Assembly (NCBI RefSeq): GCF_000425065.1
Contig: NZ_AULB01000014.1
Location: forward strand, 124,001 to 188,000
From: Actinomadura rifamycini DSM 43936
Lineage (GTDB): Bacteria > Actinomycetota > Actinomycetes > Streptosporangiales > Streptosporangiaceae
Direction of reading: 5' to 3'
DNA: 64,000 bases
Shown in pieces: positions 1 to 9,092 of the stretch. The notes under the pieces were generated by a model that searched no databases, was not told the DNA's origin, and was given only the letters and a program-made list of their open reading frames with translations. Position 1 is the first letter of the stretch. Every line of letters begins with the position of its first letter. The translations under genes were made by a program, and so were the position numbers.

Positions 1-423
1 CGGCACCATGGCGAGCCGGTCGTGCGGCACCTCCTCGATCTCCACGCCGCCCTCGACGGAGCAGATGGAGAGGAAGGTCCGGTTGGCGCGGTCGAGCAGG
101 AACGAGAAGTAGTACTCCTGCGCGATCGCGCTGCCTTCCTCGATCAGGACCTTGTGGACCGTGTGGCCCTTGATGTCCATGCCGAGGATGCGGGTGGCGA
201 GCTCCTGGGCCTCGTCGGCGGTGTCGGCCAGCTTGACGCCGCCGGCCTTCCCGCGGCCCCCGGTCTTCACCTGGGCCTTGACGACGACCTTCGAGCTCCC
301 CGCGGCGAACAGCTCCGCCGCGATGGCCCGGGCTTCCTGGGGAGTATGGGCGACCTTGCCGGTGGGCACCGGTACCCCGTACTCGGCGAAGAGTTCCTTC
401 GCCTGATGTTCGAACAGGTCCAC
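1..423 (-). CDS. sucC: Succinate-CoA ligase (ADP-forming) beta subunit, N-terminal 141 residues (runs off the window)
   Basis: The reading frame is on the minus strand and stays open to base 1, so only the 5' third of a normal ~390-residue gene is present. The enzyme makes ATP/GTP and succinate from succinyl-CoA in the TCA cycle. The start is a GTG (421-423) preceded on the minus strand by a GGAAG Shine-Dalgarno. The N-terminus reads [18 protein letters not shown], typical of SucC, followed by the ATP-grasp segment [16 protein letters not shown] that binds the nucleotide. sucD is expected immediately downstream, outside the window. The plus-strand frames over the same bases are shadows. Confidence 0.96.
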   Translation of the reverse strand, partial: MDLFEHQAKELFAEYGVPVPTGKVAHTPQEARAIAAELFAAGSSKVVVKAQVKTGGRGKAGGVKLADTADEAQELATRILGMDIKGHTVHKVLIEEGSAIAQEYYFSFLLDRANRTFLSICSVEGGVEIEEVPHDRLAMVP

Positions 424-724
424 GAGGCTTCCTTTTACGGATTGACAGCCAAAAGACCACACGAGTGGGGGTTACACGGGTTTCCGTGCGGCCGGCACTC
501 TGCGGTCCGCTCCGTCGATGCAGCCTAGTCAACCCGCCTGCGTGGTGATGCCGCCGGGGCCATATGTCGGGGTTCGGGCGGTTGGCCGGGTGTGCTTCCT
601 GGGAAGGAGGGGACGTCTGTCCCTGAGGAGGATGAACCGATTGACGTAGTTTGATGTACTTCTTTCGCCGCCCCGGGGAACCTTGCCCGACCGGGCGCGG
701 ACGACCGGGGGGAGACAGACGGCG
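424..724. promoter_or_regulatory. Divergent intergenic region between sucC and the GH15-like gene
   Basis: About 300 bases hold no convincing gene. They must contain the divergent promoters. A TTGACG element lies at 641-646 on the plus strand, but I cannot assign a good -10. A purine-rich GAGGAGG at 625-631 stands in front of a five-codon ATG frame and looks accidental. No strong inverted repeat was found. Confidence 0.4.
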
Positions 725-2227
725 ATGTCGGACGAGCCGCGCGCGTTCGCGAGGACCGCGACGGCGCCCGGACGGCCCGGCTCCCGCGGGAGCCGCGCGG
801 CGGCGCGGGCACCGCGCCGCTCCGGCGCCGGCCGGCTGCGCAGGCTGACGATCGGCGCGACCGTCGCCGCGCTCGTCGCGACCAGCGGCGCCGCCGCCGC
901 CCCGGACGCCGTCCCCGCATGGTCCAGCCCCGGCCTCGTCGGCGGCGGAGGCGCGCCCCACACCGGCGTCCCGCTGCCCCCGCACGAGTCCCTCGGCGCC
1001 TCCTACCTGCCGGACAGCTCCGTCGTCCGGCTCCGGGACGGCCGGATGCGGCTGGTCCCGCCGGGCGGCGGCACCGCGGTCACCGTCCCGGCGGACGACC
1101 CGCGCGTGCGGGCGGCCGTGCGCTCCGACCGGGCGTGGCTGGCGTCCGGGACCGTCCCCACCGGCGGGCTCGGCGAGCGGTACGAGGCGATGTCGGCGCG
1201 CGCGCTGCTGGACCTGCGGCTGCTCACCCGGCCGAACGGCGCGTCCCAGGCGTCCTGGTACGGGATCTGGCGGTACAGCTGGCCGCGCGACTCCGCGTTC
1301 GCCGCCGCCGCGTTCGCCGTGTCCGGGCACCCCGCCGAGGCCCGCTCCGTCCTGGAGTTCATGGCCCGCGTCCAGGACCCCGACGGCACCTGGGCGGCCC
1401 GCTACCACGTGGACGGGAGCCCGGTCGAGGACGGCCGCGACCGGCAGCTCGACGCGCTCGGCTGGATGCTGTGGGCGACGTGGTTCGCGCGGGCCGCCGC
1501 GCCCGGCGAGGAGTCCGCCGCGGACCTGCCCGGCGGGCTGTGGACGATGGTGCGGCGCGCCGCCGACCACCTCGCGCTGTCGCTGGACGCCGAGGGCCTG
1601 CCGCCCGCGTCGTCCGACTACTGGGAGCGCGACCCCCGCACCGAGGAGGACCCGCGGCGGCCCACCCTCGGCGTCGTCGGGCCCGTCCTGGCGGGGCTGC
1701 GCTCCGCCGCCGCGCTCGCCGAGCGGGGCAGCGCCGAGGCGGCGCGGTGGAGCGGGGCCGCCGACCGGCTGTCGGACGCGCTCGGCCACCAGTTCGCGCC
1801 CTACGGGTACCCGCGCTCGCCGGTGAAGGGCGGCCGGATGGACACGTCCGTGACGTTCGTCGCACCGCCGTTCGCGCCCGGCGACGCCGGGGTGACCGCC
1901 GCGATCGCGCACGCGTTCGCCGAGCAGTCGCTCCCGAACGGGGGCGTCCTGCCGGGCGAGGAGTGGCCCGGCAACAAGCACATCGCCTGGACGCCCGAGG
2001 TCGCCCTGTTCGGCCTCGCCGCCGCCGCGTCCGGCCGCACCGAGACCGCCCTGGAGCGCCTCGACTGGCTGCAGCGGCACCGCACGTCCATGGGCGTCCT
2101 GCCGGAGAAGGTCGGGCCGACCGGGCACCAGGCGGGCGTCGCGCCCCTCGGGTGGACGGCGTCCATGGTGGTGCTGTCGCTGGCGGCGCTGGAGGAGCCG
2201 CTGCCGATCCCGCCCACCGCGCCCTGA
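725..2227 (+). CDS. Secreted or membrane-anchored GH15-like glycoside hydrolase
   Basis: A 500-residue protein with a positively charged N-terminus and a hydrophobic Ala-rich segment at about residues 40-60, read as a signal peptide or anchor. The rest resembles the (alpha/alpha)6 glucoamylase/trehalase family GH15. It has a WPRDS motif in the first half, SSDYWE with Glu301 where GH15 places its general acid, and LPGEEW (Glu412/413) followed by a TPE motif where the general base is expected. A role in cleaving an alpha-glucoside or trehalose outside the membrane is inference; the substrate cannot be read from sequence. The ATG at 725 is chosen over the upstream ATG at 683 because a GGGGGGAG Shine-Dalgarno sits before it and the extra residues look non-coding. 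Confidence 0.8.
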   Translation: MSDEPRAFARTATAPGRPGSRGSRAAARAPRRSGAGRLRRLTIGATVAALVATSGAAAAPDAVPAWSSPGLVGGGGAPHTGVPLPPHESLGASYLPDSSVVRLRDGRMRLVPPGGGTAVTVPADDPRVRAAVRSDRAWLASGTVPTGGLGERYEAMSARALLDLRLLTRPNGASQASWYGIWRYSWPRDSAFAAAAFAVSGHPAEARSVLEFMARVQDPDGTWAARYHVDGSPVEDGRDRQLDALGWMLWATWFARAAAPGEESAADLPGGLWTMVRRAADHLALSLDAEGLPPASSDYWERDPRTEEDPRRPTLGVVGPVLAGLRSAAALAERGSAEAARWSGAADRLSDALGHQFAPYGYPRSPVKGGRMDTSVTFVAPPFAPGDAGVTAAIAHAFAEQSLPNGGVLPGEEWPGNKHIAWTPEVALFGLAAAASGRTETALERLDWLQRHRTSMGVLPEKVGPTGHQAGVAPLGWTASMVVLSLAALEEPLPIPPTAP

Positions 2228-2238
2228 CGCCCGGGGCG

Positions 2239-3006
2239 TCAGCCGAACTGCTCCCAGCCGAGCTTCGCGACGAGCGCGGCCACCACGCACAGCAGGACGC
2301 CCCGGACGAAACCGGCGCCCCGGTTGATCGCCGTCCGGGCGCCGAGCTGGGCCCCGACGGCGTTGCAGGCGGCCATCGCCAGCCCGACCGCCCACAGCAC
2401 GTGCCCCTGGACGGCGAACACCGCGAGCGCGCCGAGGTTCGTCCCCGCGTTGATGATCTTCGAGGTGGCCGAGGCGTTCACGAAGTCCATGCCGAGCAGG
2501 CCGGTGAACGCGATGACGAGGAACGTGCCGGTGCCGGGGCCGACGAGCCCGTCGTAGAACGCGATGAGCACGCCCGGGATCAGGACGGCCGCGGCGATCC
2601 GCCGCCGCGTGCGCAGGACGAGCCGCGGCGTCCGTCCGAGGTCGGGCTTCAGCACGACGAGCGCCGCGACGGCCAGCAGCACGATCATGATGACCGGCTT
2701 GAGGACGTCCGAGGAGATCGCCGCCGCGCACAGCGCCCCGACCGCCGCGCACGCCACCGCGAGCACGCCCGCCGGGACCGCGACCCGGGTGTCCGGCTTC
2801 GCCTTCCGCAGGTACGCGACGGCGGCGGACGCCGTCCCCGCGATCGACCCGAGCTTGTTCGTCGCCAGCGCCGCCGCCACGGGCTGGCCGGGCAGGGCGA
2901 CGAGCAGCGCGGGGAGCTGGATGAGCCCGCCCCCGCCGACCACCGCGTCGACCCATCCGGCCGCCAGCGCCGCCGCCAGCAGCAGCACGACCTGCTCAAC
3001 GTCCAC
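2239..3006 (-). CDS. TSUP family (TauE/SafE-type) membrane transporter
   Basis: A 255-residue integral membrane protein with about eight hydrophobic segments. The N-terminal AGWVDAVVGGGGLIQLPALL is the hallmark half-repeat of the TSUP/TauE-SafE family, and a second GPGTGTFLVIAF-like half lies mid-protein. Family members export sulfite, sulfoacetate or related organosulfur anions; the substrate here is unknown. It is convergent with the GH15 gene, only 11 bases away, and reads away from an inverted repeat at 3019-3058. The start is GTG (3004-3006). Confidence 0.88.
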   Translation of the reverse strand: MDVEQVVLLLAAALAAGWVDAVVGGGGLIQLPALLVALPGQPVAAALATNKLGSIAGTASAAVAYLRKAKPDTRVAVPAGVLAVACAAVGALCAAAISSDVLKPVIMIVLLAVAALVVLKPDLGRTPRLVLRTRRRIAAAVLIPGVLIAFYDGLVGPGTGTFLVIAFTGLLGMDFVNASATSKIINAGTNLGALAVFAVQGHVLWAVGLAMAACNAVGAQLGARTAINRGAGFVRGVLLCVVAALVAKLGWEQFG

Positions 3007-3018
3007 CGCGGCCCCCGG

Positions 3019-3058
3019 GGGTAAGGAGTCAAAGCAAAAGAAACACCTGACCTTACCC
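3019..3058. promoter_or_regulatory. Inverted repeat GGGTAAGG/CCTTACCC upstream of the TSUP gene
   Basis: A perfect 8-bp inverted repeat (3019-3026 and 3051-3058) flanks an A-rich 24-base stretch that is unusually AT-rich for this genome. It lies between the end of the GNAT gene and the TSUP start, so it could be a regulator site for the exporter or a stem ending GNAT transcription. No poly-U run follows it on either strand. Confidence 0.45.
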
Positions 3059-3087
3059 GGTGGCCGGAGCGCCGGACCGTTCCAGGG

Positions 3088-3642
3088 TCAGCCGGCCGCC
3101 GGGGCCGTCCACTCGTCGTCGAGGATCGCCCAGACCTGCACGTCGCGGTGCGCCCCGTCGTGGTAGAACGCCTTGCGCTGGACGCCCTCCAGCGTCATCC
3201 CGAGCCGCTCGGCGACCGCGCCGCTCGCGGTGTTCCCGGGGTCGCACAGCCACTCCACCCGGGCCATCCCGCGCGCCCGGAACGCCCACTCGATCATCGC
3301 GCGGCAGGCGGTGGTGATCAGGCCGCGCCCCCGCACCGCCCGGTCCAGCCACACCCCGAGCTCGCAGACGCCGCGGCCCGCGTCGAACACGCGGAACAGC
3401 GCGCCGCCCATCAGGACGCCGTCCACCCAGATGCCGTAGAAGCGGCCCTCGTCGGCGGCCTGCCGGTCGGCGTACCGCTGGAGGAACGCGCGGGCGCTCG
3501 CCTCGTCCACGACGATCCGCCCGAACGGCACGTACTGCACGATGTCCTCGCGGACCCGGTCGACGTGCTCGGCGAACTCCGCGGCCTGCCAAGGCTCCAG
3601 GGGACGCAGCTCGGCGCCGTCGGCGAGCCGGTAAGCGAACAT
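3088..3642 (-). CDS. RimJ/RimL-type GNAT N-acetyltransferase
   Basis: A 184-residue GNAT-fold protein. The acetyl-CoA binding A motif is VRGRGLITTACRAMIEW in the middle, followed by the RimJ/L signature CDPGNTASGAVAERLGM that closes around the cofactor. The C-terminal strand (DVQVWAILDDEW) is also typical of the subgroup that acetylates N-terminal alpha-amines of ribosomal proteins or small amines. The substrate is unknown. The minus-strand ATG at 3640-3642 has a GAGGTTCCCC-type upstream sequence. It lies downstream of pcrA, separated by the 3677-3694 palindrome. Confidence 0.9.
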   Translation of the reverse strand: MFAYRLADGAELRPLEPWQAAEFAEHVDRVREDIVQYVPFGRIVVDEASARAFLQRYADRQAADEGRFYGIWVDGVLMGGALFRVFDAGRGVCELGVWLDRAVRGRGLITTACRAMIEWAFRARGMARVEWLCDPGNTASGAVAERLGMTLEGVQRKAFYHDGAHRDVQVWAILDDEWTAPAAG

Positions 3643-3676
3643 GGGGAACCTCCTCGTACCTTTTTCGTCCCACGCA

Positions 3677-3694
3677 CCGTAACGGGCGTTACGG
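3677..3694. terminator. Perfect 8-bp inverted repeat between pcrA and the GNAT gene
   Basis: CCGTAACG and CGTTACGG flank two bases; an outer 7-bp repeat (TTCGTCC at 3664-3670, GGACGAA at 3693-3699) partly overlaps. The position fits a terminator for pcrA or an operator for the GNAT gene. There is no U-tract in the pcrA direction. Confidence 0.5.
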
Positions 3695-3741
3695 ACGAAC
3701 CAGGTCCGAGGTCGGCGCTCGTCCCCCGGCCGCGGCGGCCG

Positions 3742-6006
3742 TCAGAGCTTCTCGACCGGCGCGTAGCGCAGGACGAGCCGCTTCACCCCGTAGTCGCCGC
3801 CGAAGTCGACGCTCGCCGCGGCCTTGTCGCCCGCGCCGTCCACCGACACGACCGTGCCGAGCCCGAACGAGTCGTGCGTCACCTTGTCGCCCGGCGACAG
3901 CGACGGCACCGCGCGCGCCCCCGGCGACCGGACGCCCGGACGCGCCGCCATCCGCGTCGCCGCCGAACCCGACGCCGACGACGCCTCCCGCTCCCACTCG
4001 ATGAGCGGCGTCGGCACCTCGCCCAGGAACCGCGACGGCGGGTTCACCTGCGGCGCCCCCCACGAGCTGCGCATCGTCGCCCGCGACAGGTACAGGCGCT
4101 GCCGGGCGCGGGTGATGCCCACGTAGGCGAGGCGCCGCTCCTCCTCGAGCTCCTTCGGGTTGCTCATGGCGCGCAGGTGCGGGAACACGCCGTCCTCCAT
4201 GCCGGTGAGGAAGACGACGGGGAACTCCAGCCCCTTCGCGGTGTGCAGGGTCATCAGCGTGACGACGCCCTGGTCGGTCTCGTCCGGCTGCTCCCCCGGC
4301 GGGACGGGCGCGCCCTTCGCGCCGCCCGGGATCGAGTCGGCGTCCGCGACCAGCGCGACCTGCTCCAGGAACTCGGGCAGCCGCCCCTCCGGCGACTCCC
4401 CGTCGAGCCGCTCCTCGAACTCGCGGGCGACGGCCTCGAGCTCCTGCAGGTTCTCGATGCGCGTCTCGTCCTGCGGGTCCTTCGACGCCTGCAGCTCCGC
4501 CAGGTAGCCGCTCCGGTCGAGGACGGCCCCGATCAGCTCCGCGGGCGACACCGACGCGGCCGCCGCGCGCAGCTCGTCCAGCAGGAGGACGAACTCGCGG
4601 ACCGCGTTGATCGAGCGGGTCGCCATGCCCGGGACGTCCTCGGGGGTGCGCAGCGCCTGCCAGAACGAGATCCGCTCGCGGGACGCGTACGCCTCCACGC
4701 ACGCCTCCGCCCGGTCGCCGATGCCGCGCTTCGGGACGTTCAGGATGCGGCGCAGCGACACGGTGTCCTCGGGGTTGGCGAGGACGCGCAGGTAGGCGAG
4801 CGCGTCGCGGATCTCCTTGCGCTCGTAGAAGCGGACGCCGCCGACGACCTTGTACGGCAGGCCGGTGCGGATGAACACTTCCTCGAACACGCGGGACTGC
4901 GCGTTCGTCCGGTAGAACACGGCGACGTCGCCGGGCTTCGCGTCGCCCGCGTCGGTCAGCTTGTCGACCTCGTGCGCGACGAACGCGGCCTCGTCGTGCT
5001 CGTTGTCGGCCACGTACCCGGTGATCTTCGCGCCCTCGCCCTGGTCGGACCAGAGCCGCTTCGGCTTGCGGTCGGCGTTGCGCTCGATGACGGCGTTCGC
5101 CGCCGACAGGATCGTCTGCGTGGACCGGTAGTTCTGCTCCAGCAGGATCGTCGTGGCGTCCGGGTAGTCGCGCTCGAACTCCAGGATGTTGCGGATCGTC
5201 GCCCCGCGGAACGCGTAGATCGACTGGTCGGCGTCGCCCACCACGCACAGCTCCGCCGGGCCCACGCCCTCGACCGGCCGGGTCAGCTCCCGGACGAGCT
5301 CGTACTGCGCGTGGTTCGTGTCCTGGTACTCGTCGACCAGCACGTGCCGGAACCGGCGCCGGTAGTGCTCGGCGGCCTCCGGGAAGACCTGCAGCAGGTT
5401 GACCGTCATCATGATCAGGTCGTCGAAGTCCATCGCGCCGGCCTGCTGGAGCCGCGCCTGGTACATCTCGTACGCCTCGGCGAGCTTCTGCTCCATGTGG
5501 CCGGACGCCCGCGCCTTGCAGGTCTCGTAGTCGATCAGCTCGTTCTTCAGGTTCGACACCTGCGCGCTGAACGACTTCGGCGGGTACCGCTTCGGGTCGA
5601 GGTCGAGCTCCCGGCAGACGAGCGCCATGAGGCGCTGCGCGTCCGCCTGGTCGTAGATCGAGAAGCTCGTCGGGAAGCCCAGCCGCTTGGCCTCGCGGCG
5701 CAGGATCCGCACGCACGCGGAGTGGAACGTCATCACCCACATGGCGCGCGAGCGCGGGCCGACGAGCGCGTCGACGCGCTCCTTCATCTCGGCCGCGGCC
5801 TTGTTGGTGAACGTGATCGCGAGGATCTGGCCGGGGTGGACGTCCCGCTCGCCGAGCAGGTGGGCGATGCGGTGGGTCAGCACGCGCGTCTTCCCCGACC
5901 CGGCGCCCGCGACGATCAGGAGGGGTCCGCCGGCGTGGACGACGGCGGCGCGCTGCTGCTCGTTCAGGCCGTCGAGCAAGGGGTGGGCTTCTGTCTTCGA
6001 CATCAT
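3742..6006 (-). CDS. pcrA: ATP-dependent DNA helicase PcrA/UvrD
   Basis: A 754-residue superfamily 1A 3'-5' helicase of normal length, used in nucleotide excision repair and in clearing RecA or stalled polymerases. Motifs seen in order are the Q motif LNEQQRAAV (14-22), Walker A AGAGSGKT (33-40), TFTNKAA (motif Ia), DEYQDTN (motif II), GDADQSIYAFRGA (motif III), QNYRST (motif IV), VTLMTLHTAKGLEF (motif V) and YVGITRARQRL (motif VI). The C-terminal Tudor-like segment, which starts at PGDKVTHDSFGLGTVVSV, is the RNA-polymerase-binding domain of PcrA. The start is a double ATG at 6001-6006. Confidence 0.97.
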   Translation of the reverse strand: MMSKTEAHPLLDGLNEQQRAAVVHAGGPLLIVAGAGSGKTRVLTHRIAHLLGERDVHPGQILAITFTNKAAAEMKERVDALVGPRSRAMWVMTFHSACVRILRREAKRLGFPTSFSIYDQADAQRLMALVCRELDLDPKRYPPKSFSAQVSNLKNELIDYETCKARASGHMEQKLAEAYEMYQARLQQAGAMDFDDLIMMTVNLLQVFPEAAEHYRRRFRHVLVDEYQDTNHAQYELVRELTRPVEGVGPAELCVVGDADQSIYAFRGATIRNILEFERDYPDATTILLEQNYRSTQTILSAANAVIERNADRKPKRLWSDQGEGAKITGYVADNEHDEAAFVAHEVDKLTDAGDAKPGDVAVFYRTNAQSRVFEEVFIRTGLPYKVVGGVRFYERKEIRDALAYLRVLANPEDTVSLRRILNVPKRGIGDRAEACVEAYASRERISFWQALRTPEDVPGMATRSINAVREFVLLLDELRAAAASVSPAELIGAVLDRSGYLAELQASKDPQDETRIENLQELEAVAREFEERLDGESPEGRLPEFLEQVALVADADSIPGGAKGAPVPPGEQPDETDQGVVTLMTLHTAKGLEFPVVFLTGMEDGVFPHLRAMSNPKELEEERRLAYVGITRARQRLYLSRATMRSSWGAPQVNPPSRFLGEVPTPLIEWEREASSASGSAATRMAARPGVRSPGARAVPSLSPGDKVTHDSFGLGTVVSVDGAGDKAAASVDFGGDYGVKRLVLRYAPVEKL

Positions 6007-6080
6007 GTGCGAGTCTACGGCGCCCCGGACCCGGGTTCGGCGCGTTCGCCGGGACCCGGGCCGGCGCCCGCCGGGCCGCG

Positions 6081-6467
6081 TCAGGAGCGTTTGCGGTGGT
6101 CCCAGGCGGCTTCGGCGGCGGCGCGGACGGCGGCGAGGTCGGCGCCCGCGGCGGCCGCCGACGCCGCCGCGACCGCGCCCTCGACGAGCGGCGCGTCCGC
6201 GAGCAGCACCGTGCCGTCCGGGGCGTCCTCGGCGACCATCCCGGCGGTGAGGACGGAGCTGCCGAGGTCGGCGAGCAGCAGCACCCCGCCGTCGCCGGAC
6301 GCCGCCTCGACGGCGCGCTCGACGGCGTCGGGGCTCGTGCCGAGGCCGCCGTCGGGGTCGCCGCCGGCGGCCTCCACGACGGCCTCCCCGACGCCCATGG
6401 CCCGCGCGACCTCGGCGACGCCCTCGGCGAGCGCCCGGCTGTGCGCGACGATCACGATCCCGACCAT
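6081..6467 (-). CDS. dhaM: DhaM: PTS-dependent phosphoryl donor of dihydroxyacetone kinase (EIIA domain only)
   Basis: A 128-residue EIIA-Man fold protein. His9 in IVIVAHS is the phosphoryl acceptor, and the LLLADLGSSVLTAG segment is typical of DhaM. Unlike the three-domain E. coli DhaM, it has no HPr or EI-like domain, so it must take phosphate from the general PTS HPr. It passes the phosphate to the ADP held by DhaL. Its start overlaps the end of dhaL by 16 bases, showing co-translation; it is the last gene of dhaK-dhaL-dhaM. Confidence 0.93.
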   Translation of the reverse strand: MVGIVIVAHSRALAEGVAEVARAMGVGEAVVEAAGGDPDGGLGTSPDAVERAVEAASGDGGVLLLADLGSSVLTAGMVAEDAPDGTVLLADAPLVEGAVAAASAAAAGADLAAVRAAAEAAWDHRKRS

Positions 6468-7096
6468 CGGCCCTCCAACGTTTCGGCGAGCGCCCGCAGG
6501 ACGAGCGCGGTGGACGCGGCGCCCGGGTCGAGGTGCCCGACGCTGCGCTCCCCCAGGTAGCTGGCCCGCCCCTTGCGGGCCCGCATCGGGACGGTGGCGT
6601 CCGCGCCCGCCGCGGCGGCGTCGGCGGCGGCCCGCGCGCAGCCGGGCGGCGGCGCGCCGTCCGCTAGGGCCGCCTCGTAGGCCGCGACGGCCGGGGCCAG
6701 CGCGTCCACCATCGTCTTGTCGCCCTCGGCGGCCTGCCCCAGCTCGCGGACGCCGTCGAGCGCGGCGCGCAGCGCGGCGCCGAGGTCGGCGGCGGGCGGG
6801 TCGTCGAGGTCGGCCAGGCGGCGGCCGGCGCGGCGCAGCATCGTCCCGTAGAGCGGCCCGGACGCGCCGCCGGTCTTCGACAGGAGCGCCCGCCCCGCCG
6901 CGACCAGCACCTTGCCGGCGGGGGCGTCCGCGGGCAGCGCCGCGACGGCGGCGGCGAACCCGCGGTCGAGGTTGTGGCCGTGGTCGCCGTCGCCGATGGC
7001 GGCGTCCAGCCGGGTGAGCCGTTCGGTGTCGGCGGAGACGAGCTCGGCGGCGCGGCGGATCCAGTGCCGCGCGGCGGGCCCGGTCAGCCCGGTCAC
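6452..7096 (-). CDS. dhaL: DhaL: ADP-binding subunit of dihydroxyacetone kinase
   Basis: A 214-residue all-helical subunit carrying a permanently bound Mg-ADP that is rephosphorylated by DhaM. The metal-binding signature LDAAIGDGDHGHN is near residues 30-42, with conserved SKTGGASGPLYGT and GDKTMVDAL further on and the C-terminal ARKGRASYLGERSVGHLDPGA loop. The start is GTG at 7094-7096, overlapping the dhaK stop in a GTGA, so the two are translationally coupled. The longer open frame upstream (to 8131) is a shadow of dhaK. Confidence 0.95.
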   Translation of the reverse strand: MTGLTGPAARHWIRRAAELVSADTERLTRLDAAIGDGDHGHNLDRGFAAAVAALPADAPAGKVLVAAGRALLSKTGGASGPLYGTMLRRAGRRLADLDDPPAADLGAALRAALDGVRELGQAAEGDKTMVDALAPAVAAYEAALADGAPPPGCARAAADAAAAGADATVPMRARKGRASYLGERSVGHLDPGAASTALVLRALAETLEGRWSGS

Positions 7097-8088
7097 CGGC
7101 CCCACCGCAGCGCGGGCGTCTCGACGGGCGCGTCCCACAGCCGGGTCAGGTCGGGCGTCAGCCGGCACACGCTGACCATGACGCCGGCCATCTCCAGGCT
7201 GGTCACGTAGTCGCCGACGAGGCACCGGACGGCCGTCGCGCCGTGCCCCGCGAGCCAGTCGGCGACCGCCCCGTACGCGACGTACTGCTCCAGCAGCGGG
7301 GTGCCGCCCATCCCGTTGACCAGGACGAGCAGGTCCTCGCCCGCGAGCGGCGCGTCCGCGTCGATCGCCGACAGGGCCGCGTCCACGATCTCGGCGGCGG
7401 TGCCCGCCGCGACTCGCTCCCGCCCGGGTTCGCCGTGGATGCCGATGCCGAGCTCCATCTCGCCGTCCGCCAGCTCGAACGTCGGCTTGCCCGCCGCCGG
7501 GACGGTGCACGGCGACAGCGCGACGCCGAACGAGCGGCTGCGCTCGTTCACCTCCCGGGCGACGGCCGCGACGGCCGCGAGGCCGGCGCCCTCCTCGGCG
7601 AGCGCCCCGGCGATCTTCTCGACGAACAGGGTGGCGCCGGTGCCGCGCCGTCCCGCCGTGAACGTGCTGTCCTCGACGGCGACGTCGTCGTCCACCACCA
7701 CCTGGACGACCTCGATGTCCTCGTCCTCGGCGAGCTCGGCGGCCATCCGGAAGTTCATCACGTCGCCGGTGTAGTTCTTCACGATGTGCAGCACCCCGGC
7801 GCCGCCGTCGACCGCCATGGTCGCGGCGATGATCTGGTCGGGCACCGGCGAGGTGAAGACCTCCCCCGGCGCCGCGGCGTCGAGCATCCCCGGCCCAACG
7901 AACCCGGCGTGCAGCGGCTCGTGCCCCGACCCGCCGCCCGACACCAGGGCGACCTTGCCGGTGCGGGGCGCGTCCGCCCGCACGACCGTCCCGCCCGCCG
8001 GGTCGACCCGCAGCGACGGGTGCGCGGCGGCGAGCCCGCGGAGCGCGTCGGACACCACGGCCCCGGGGGCGTTGATGAGTTTGCGCAT
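7093..8088 (-). CDS. dhaK: DhaK: dihydroxyacetone-binding subunit of dihydroxyacetone kinase
   Basis: A 331-residue subunit that binds dihydroxyacetone covalently as a hemiaminal. The N-terminus MRKLINAP, the GGGSGHEPLHAG loop (51-62), VKNYTGDVMNF (103-113) and GIHGEPG are all present; His218 falls at the position of the substrate-binding histidine of the E. coli protein, which supports the ATG at 8086-8088 rather than the ATG four codons upstream (8098-8100). It is the first gene of the operon and divergent from the PIG-L gene. No DhaR-type regulator is adjacent. Confidence 0.95.
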   Translation of the reverse strand: MRKLINAPGAVVSDALRGLAAAHPSLRVDPAGGTVVRADAPRTGKVALVSGGGSGHEPLHAGFVGPGMLDAAAPGEVFTSPVPDQIIAATMAVDGGAGVLHIVKNYTGDVMNFRMAAELAEDEDIEVVQVVVDDDVAVEDSTFTAGRRGTGATLFVEKIAGALAEEGAGLAAVAAVAREVNERSRSFGVALSPCTVPAAGKPTFELADGEMELGIGIHGEPGRERVAAGTAAEIVDAALSAIDADAPLAGEDLLVLVNGMGGTPLLEQYVAYGAVADWLAGHGATAVRCLVGDYVTSLEMAGVMVSVCRLTPDLTRLWDAPVETPALRWGR

Positions 8089-8310
8089 GCTCACAGCCAT
8101 ACCCGCGTCCGGCGCCCCGTCCCAGACCCAATCGTGATCACCGCGCCGGGTCAGGAGAACGGCGAGCCCGGTGAGGGCCGCGGCGGAGGGGCATGCCGAT
8201 CCTTCGGTAAGCAAGGGTTTCGCAGCAAGAGCCCGCCGCGCGCCGGTTTGTTCGGGAAATCGCGATCCGGCACCTGCCGGACGCCCGCGTCCCGACCGTA
8301 GAGTTGGGGC

Positions 8311-9042
8311 GTGACGGGCGTACTGGAAGACAGCGGGCTGGAGCGGGTCCTCGCCGTGATGGCGCATCCGGACGACGTCGACTTCGGCGCCGCCGGGTCG
8401 GTCGCGGGCTGGACGGACGCGGGCATCGAGGTCGTGTACCTGATGGTGACCGACGGCGACGCGGGCGGGTTCGACGACGGGCTGACGCGGCCGGAGATGG
8501 CGGCGCTGCGGCGCGACGAGCAGCGCGCGGCGGCGAAGGTCGTGGGCGTGACGGACGTGCGGTTCCTCGGCTACCCGGACGGGCGCGTCGAGGCGACGCT
8601 CGACCTGCGCCGCGACATCGCGCGGGTGATCCGGCAGGTGCGCCCGGACCGGGTGGTCATGCCGAGCCCCGAGCGGAACTACGAGCGGATCTACCCGAGC
8701 CACCCCGACCACCGGGCGGTCGGCGCCGCCGCGCTCGACGCCGTCTACCCCGACGCGCGCAACCCCTACGCGTTCCCGGAGCTGCTGACCGAGGGCCTGG
8801 AGGCGTGGACGGCGCGGGAGGTGTGGCTGACCGGCGGCCCGACCGCCAACCACTACGTCGACATCACCGACCGGTTCGAGCGGAAGGTCAGCGCGCTGCG
8901 CGCCCACGCGAGCCAGACCGCGCACACGCCGGAGGAGGAGCTCCGGTCGATGCTGCACGGCTGGCTGTCCGCCTCGGCGTCCGCCGCCGGCCTCCCCGAA
9001 GGCCGCCTCGCCGAACCCTTCCAGGTCGTCAACACCACCTGA
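8311..9042 (+). CDS. PIG-L family zinc-dependent deacetylase
   Basis: A 243-residue LmbE/PIG-L fold enzyme. AHPDD (18-22) supplies two zinc ligands and the catalytic Asp, and the later PSHPDHRAVG supplies the third ligand. The family removes acetyl groups from GlcNAc-type sugars or hydrolyses mycothiol conjugates (MshB, Mca). Neighbours do not tell which; this copy is shorter than typical MshB/Mca, so a generic label is safer. The start is GTG; a TAGAGT hexamer (8299-8304) lies seven bases upstream, suggesting a leaderless mRNA. Confidence 0.88.
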   Translation: MTGVLEDSGLERVLAVMAHPDDVDFGAAGSVAGWTDAGIEVVYLMVTDGDAGGFDDGLTRPEMAALRRDEQRAAAKVVGVTDVRFLGYPDGRVEATLDLRRDIARVIRQVRPDRVVMPSPERNYERIYPSHPDHRAVGAAALDAVYPDARNPYAFPELLTEGLEAWTAREVWLTGGPTANHYVDITDRFERKVSALRAHASQTAHTPEEELRSMLHGWLSASASAAGLPEGRLAEPFQVVNTT

Positions 9043-9092
9043 CCCCGCCCGACGGCGGAGCGAGCTTTGCGAGCGTGGGCCGGCCGGTTCGG

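Noticed and set aside
3148..7017. A 1,289-codon plus-strand open frame opposite pcrA and the dha genes
   Set aside because: Antisense of pcrA/dhaM/dhaL, with no motifs.
7093..8958. Long dhaK with a ~290-residue N-terminal extension
   Set aside because: The extension is antisense to the PIG-L gene; the family start MRKLINAP at 8088 places His218 correctly.
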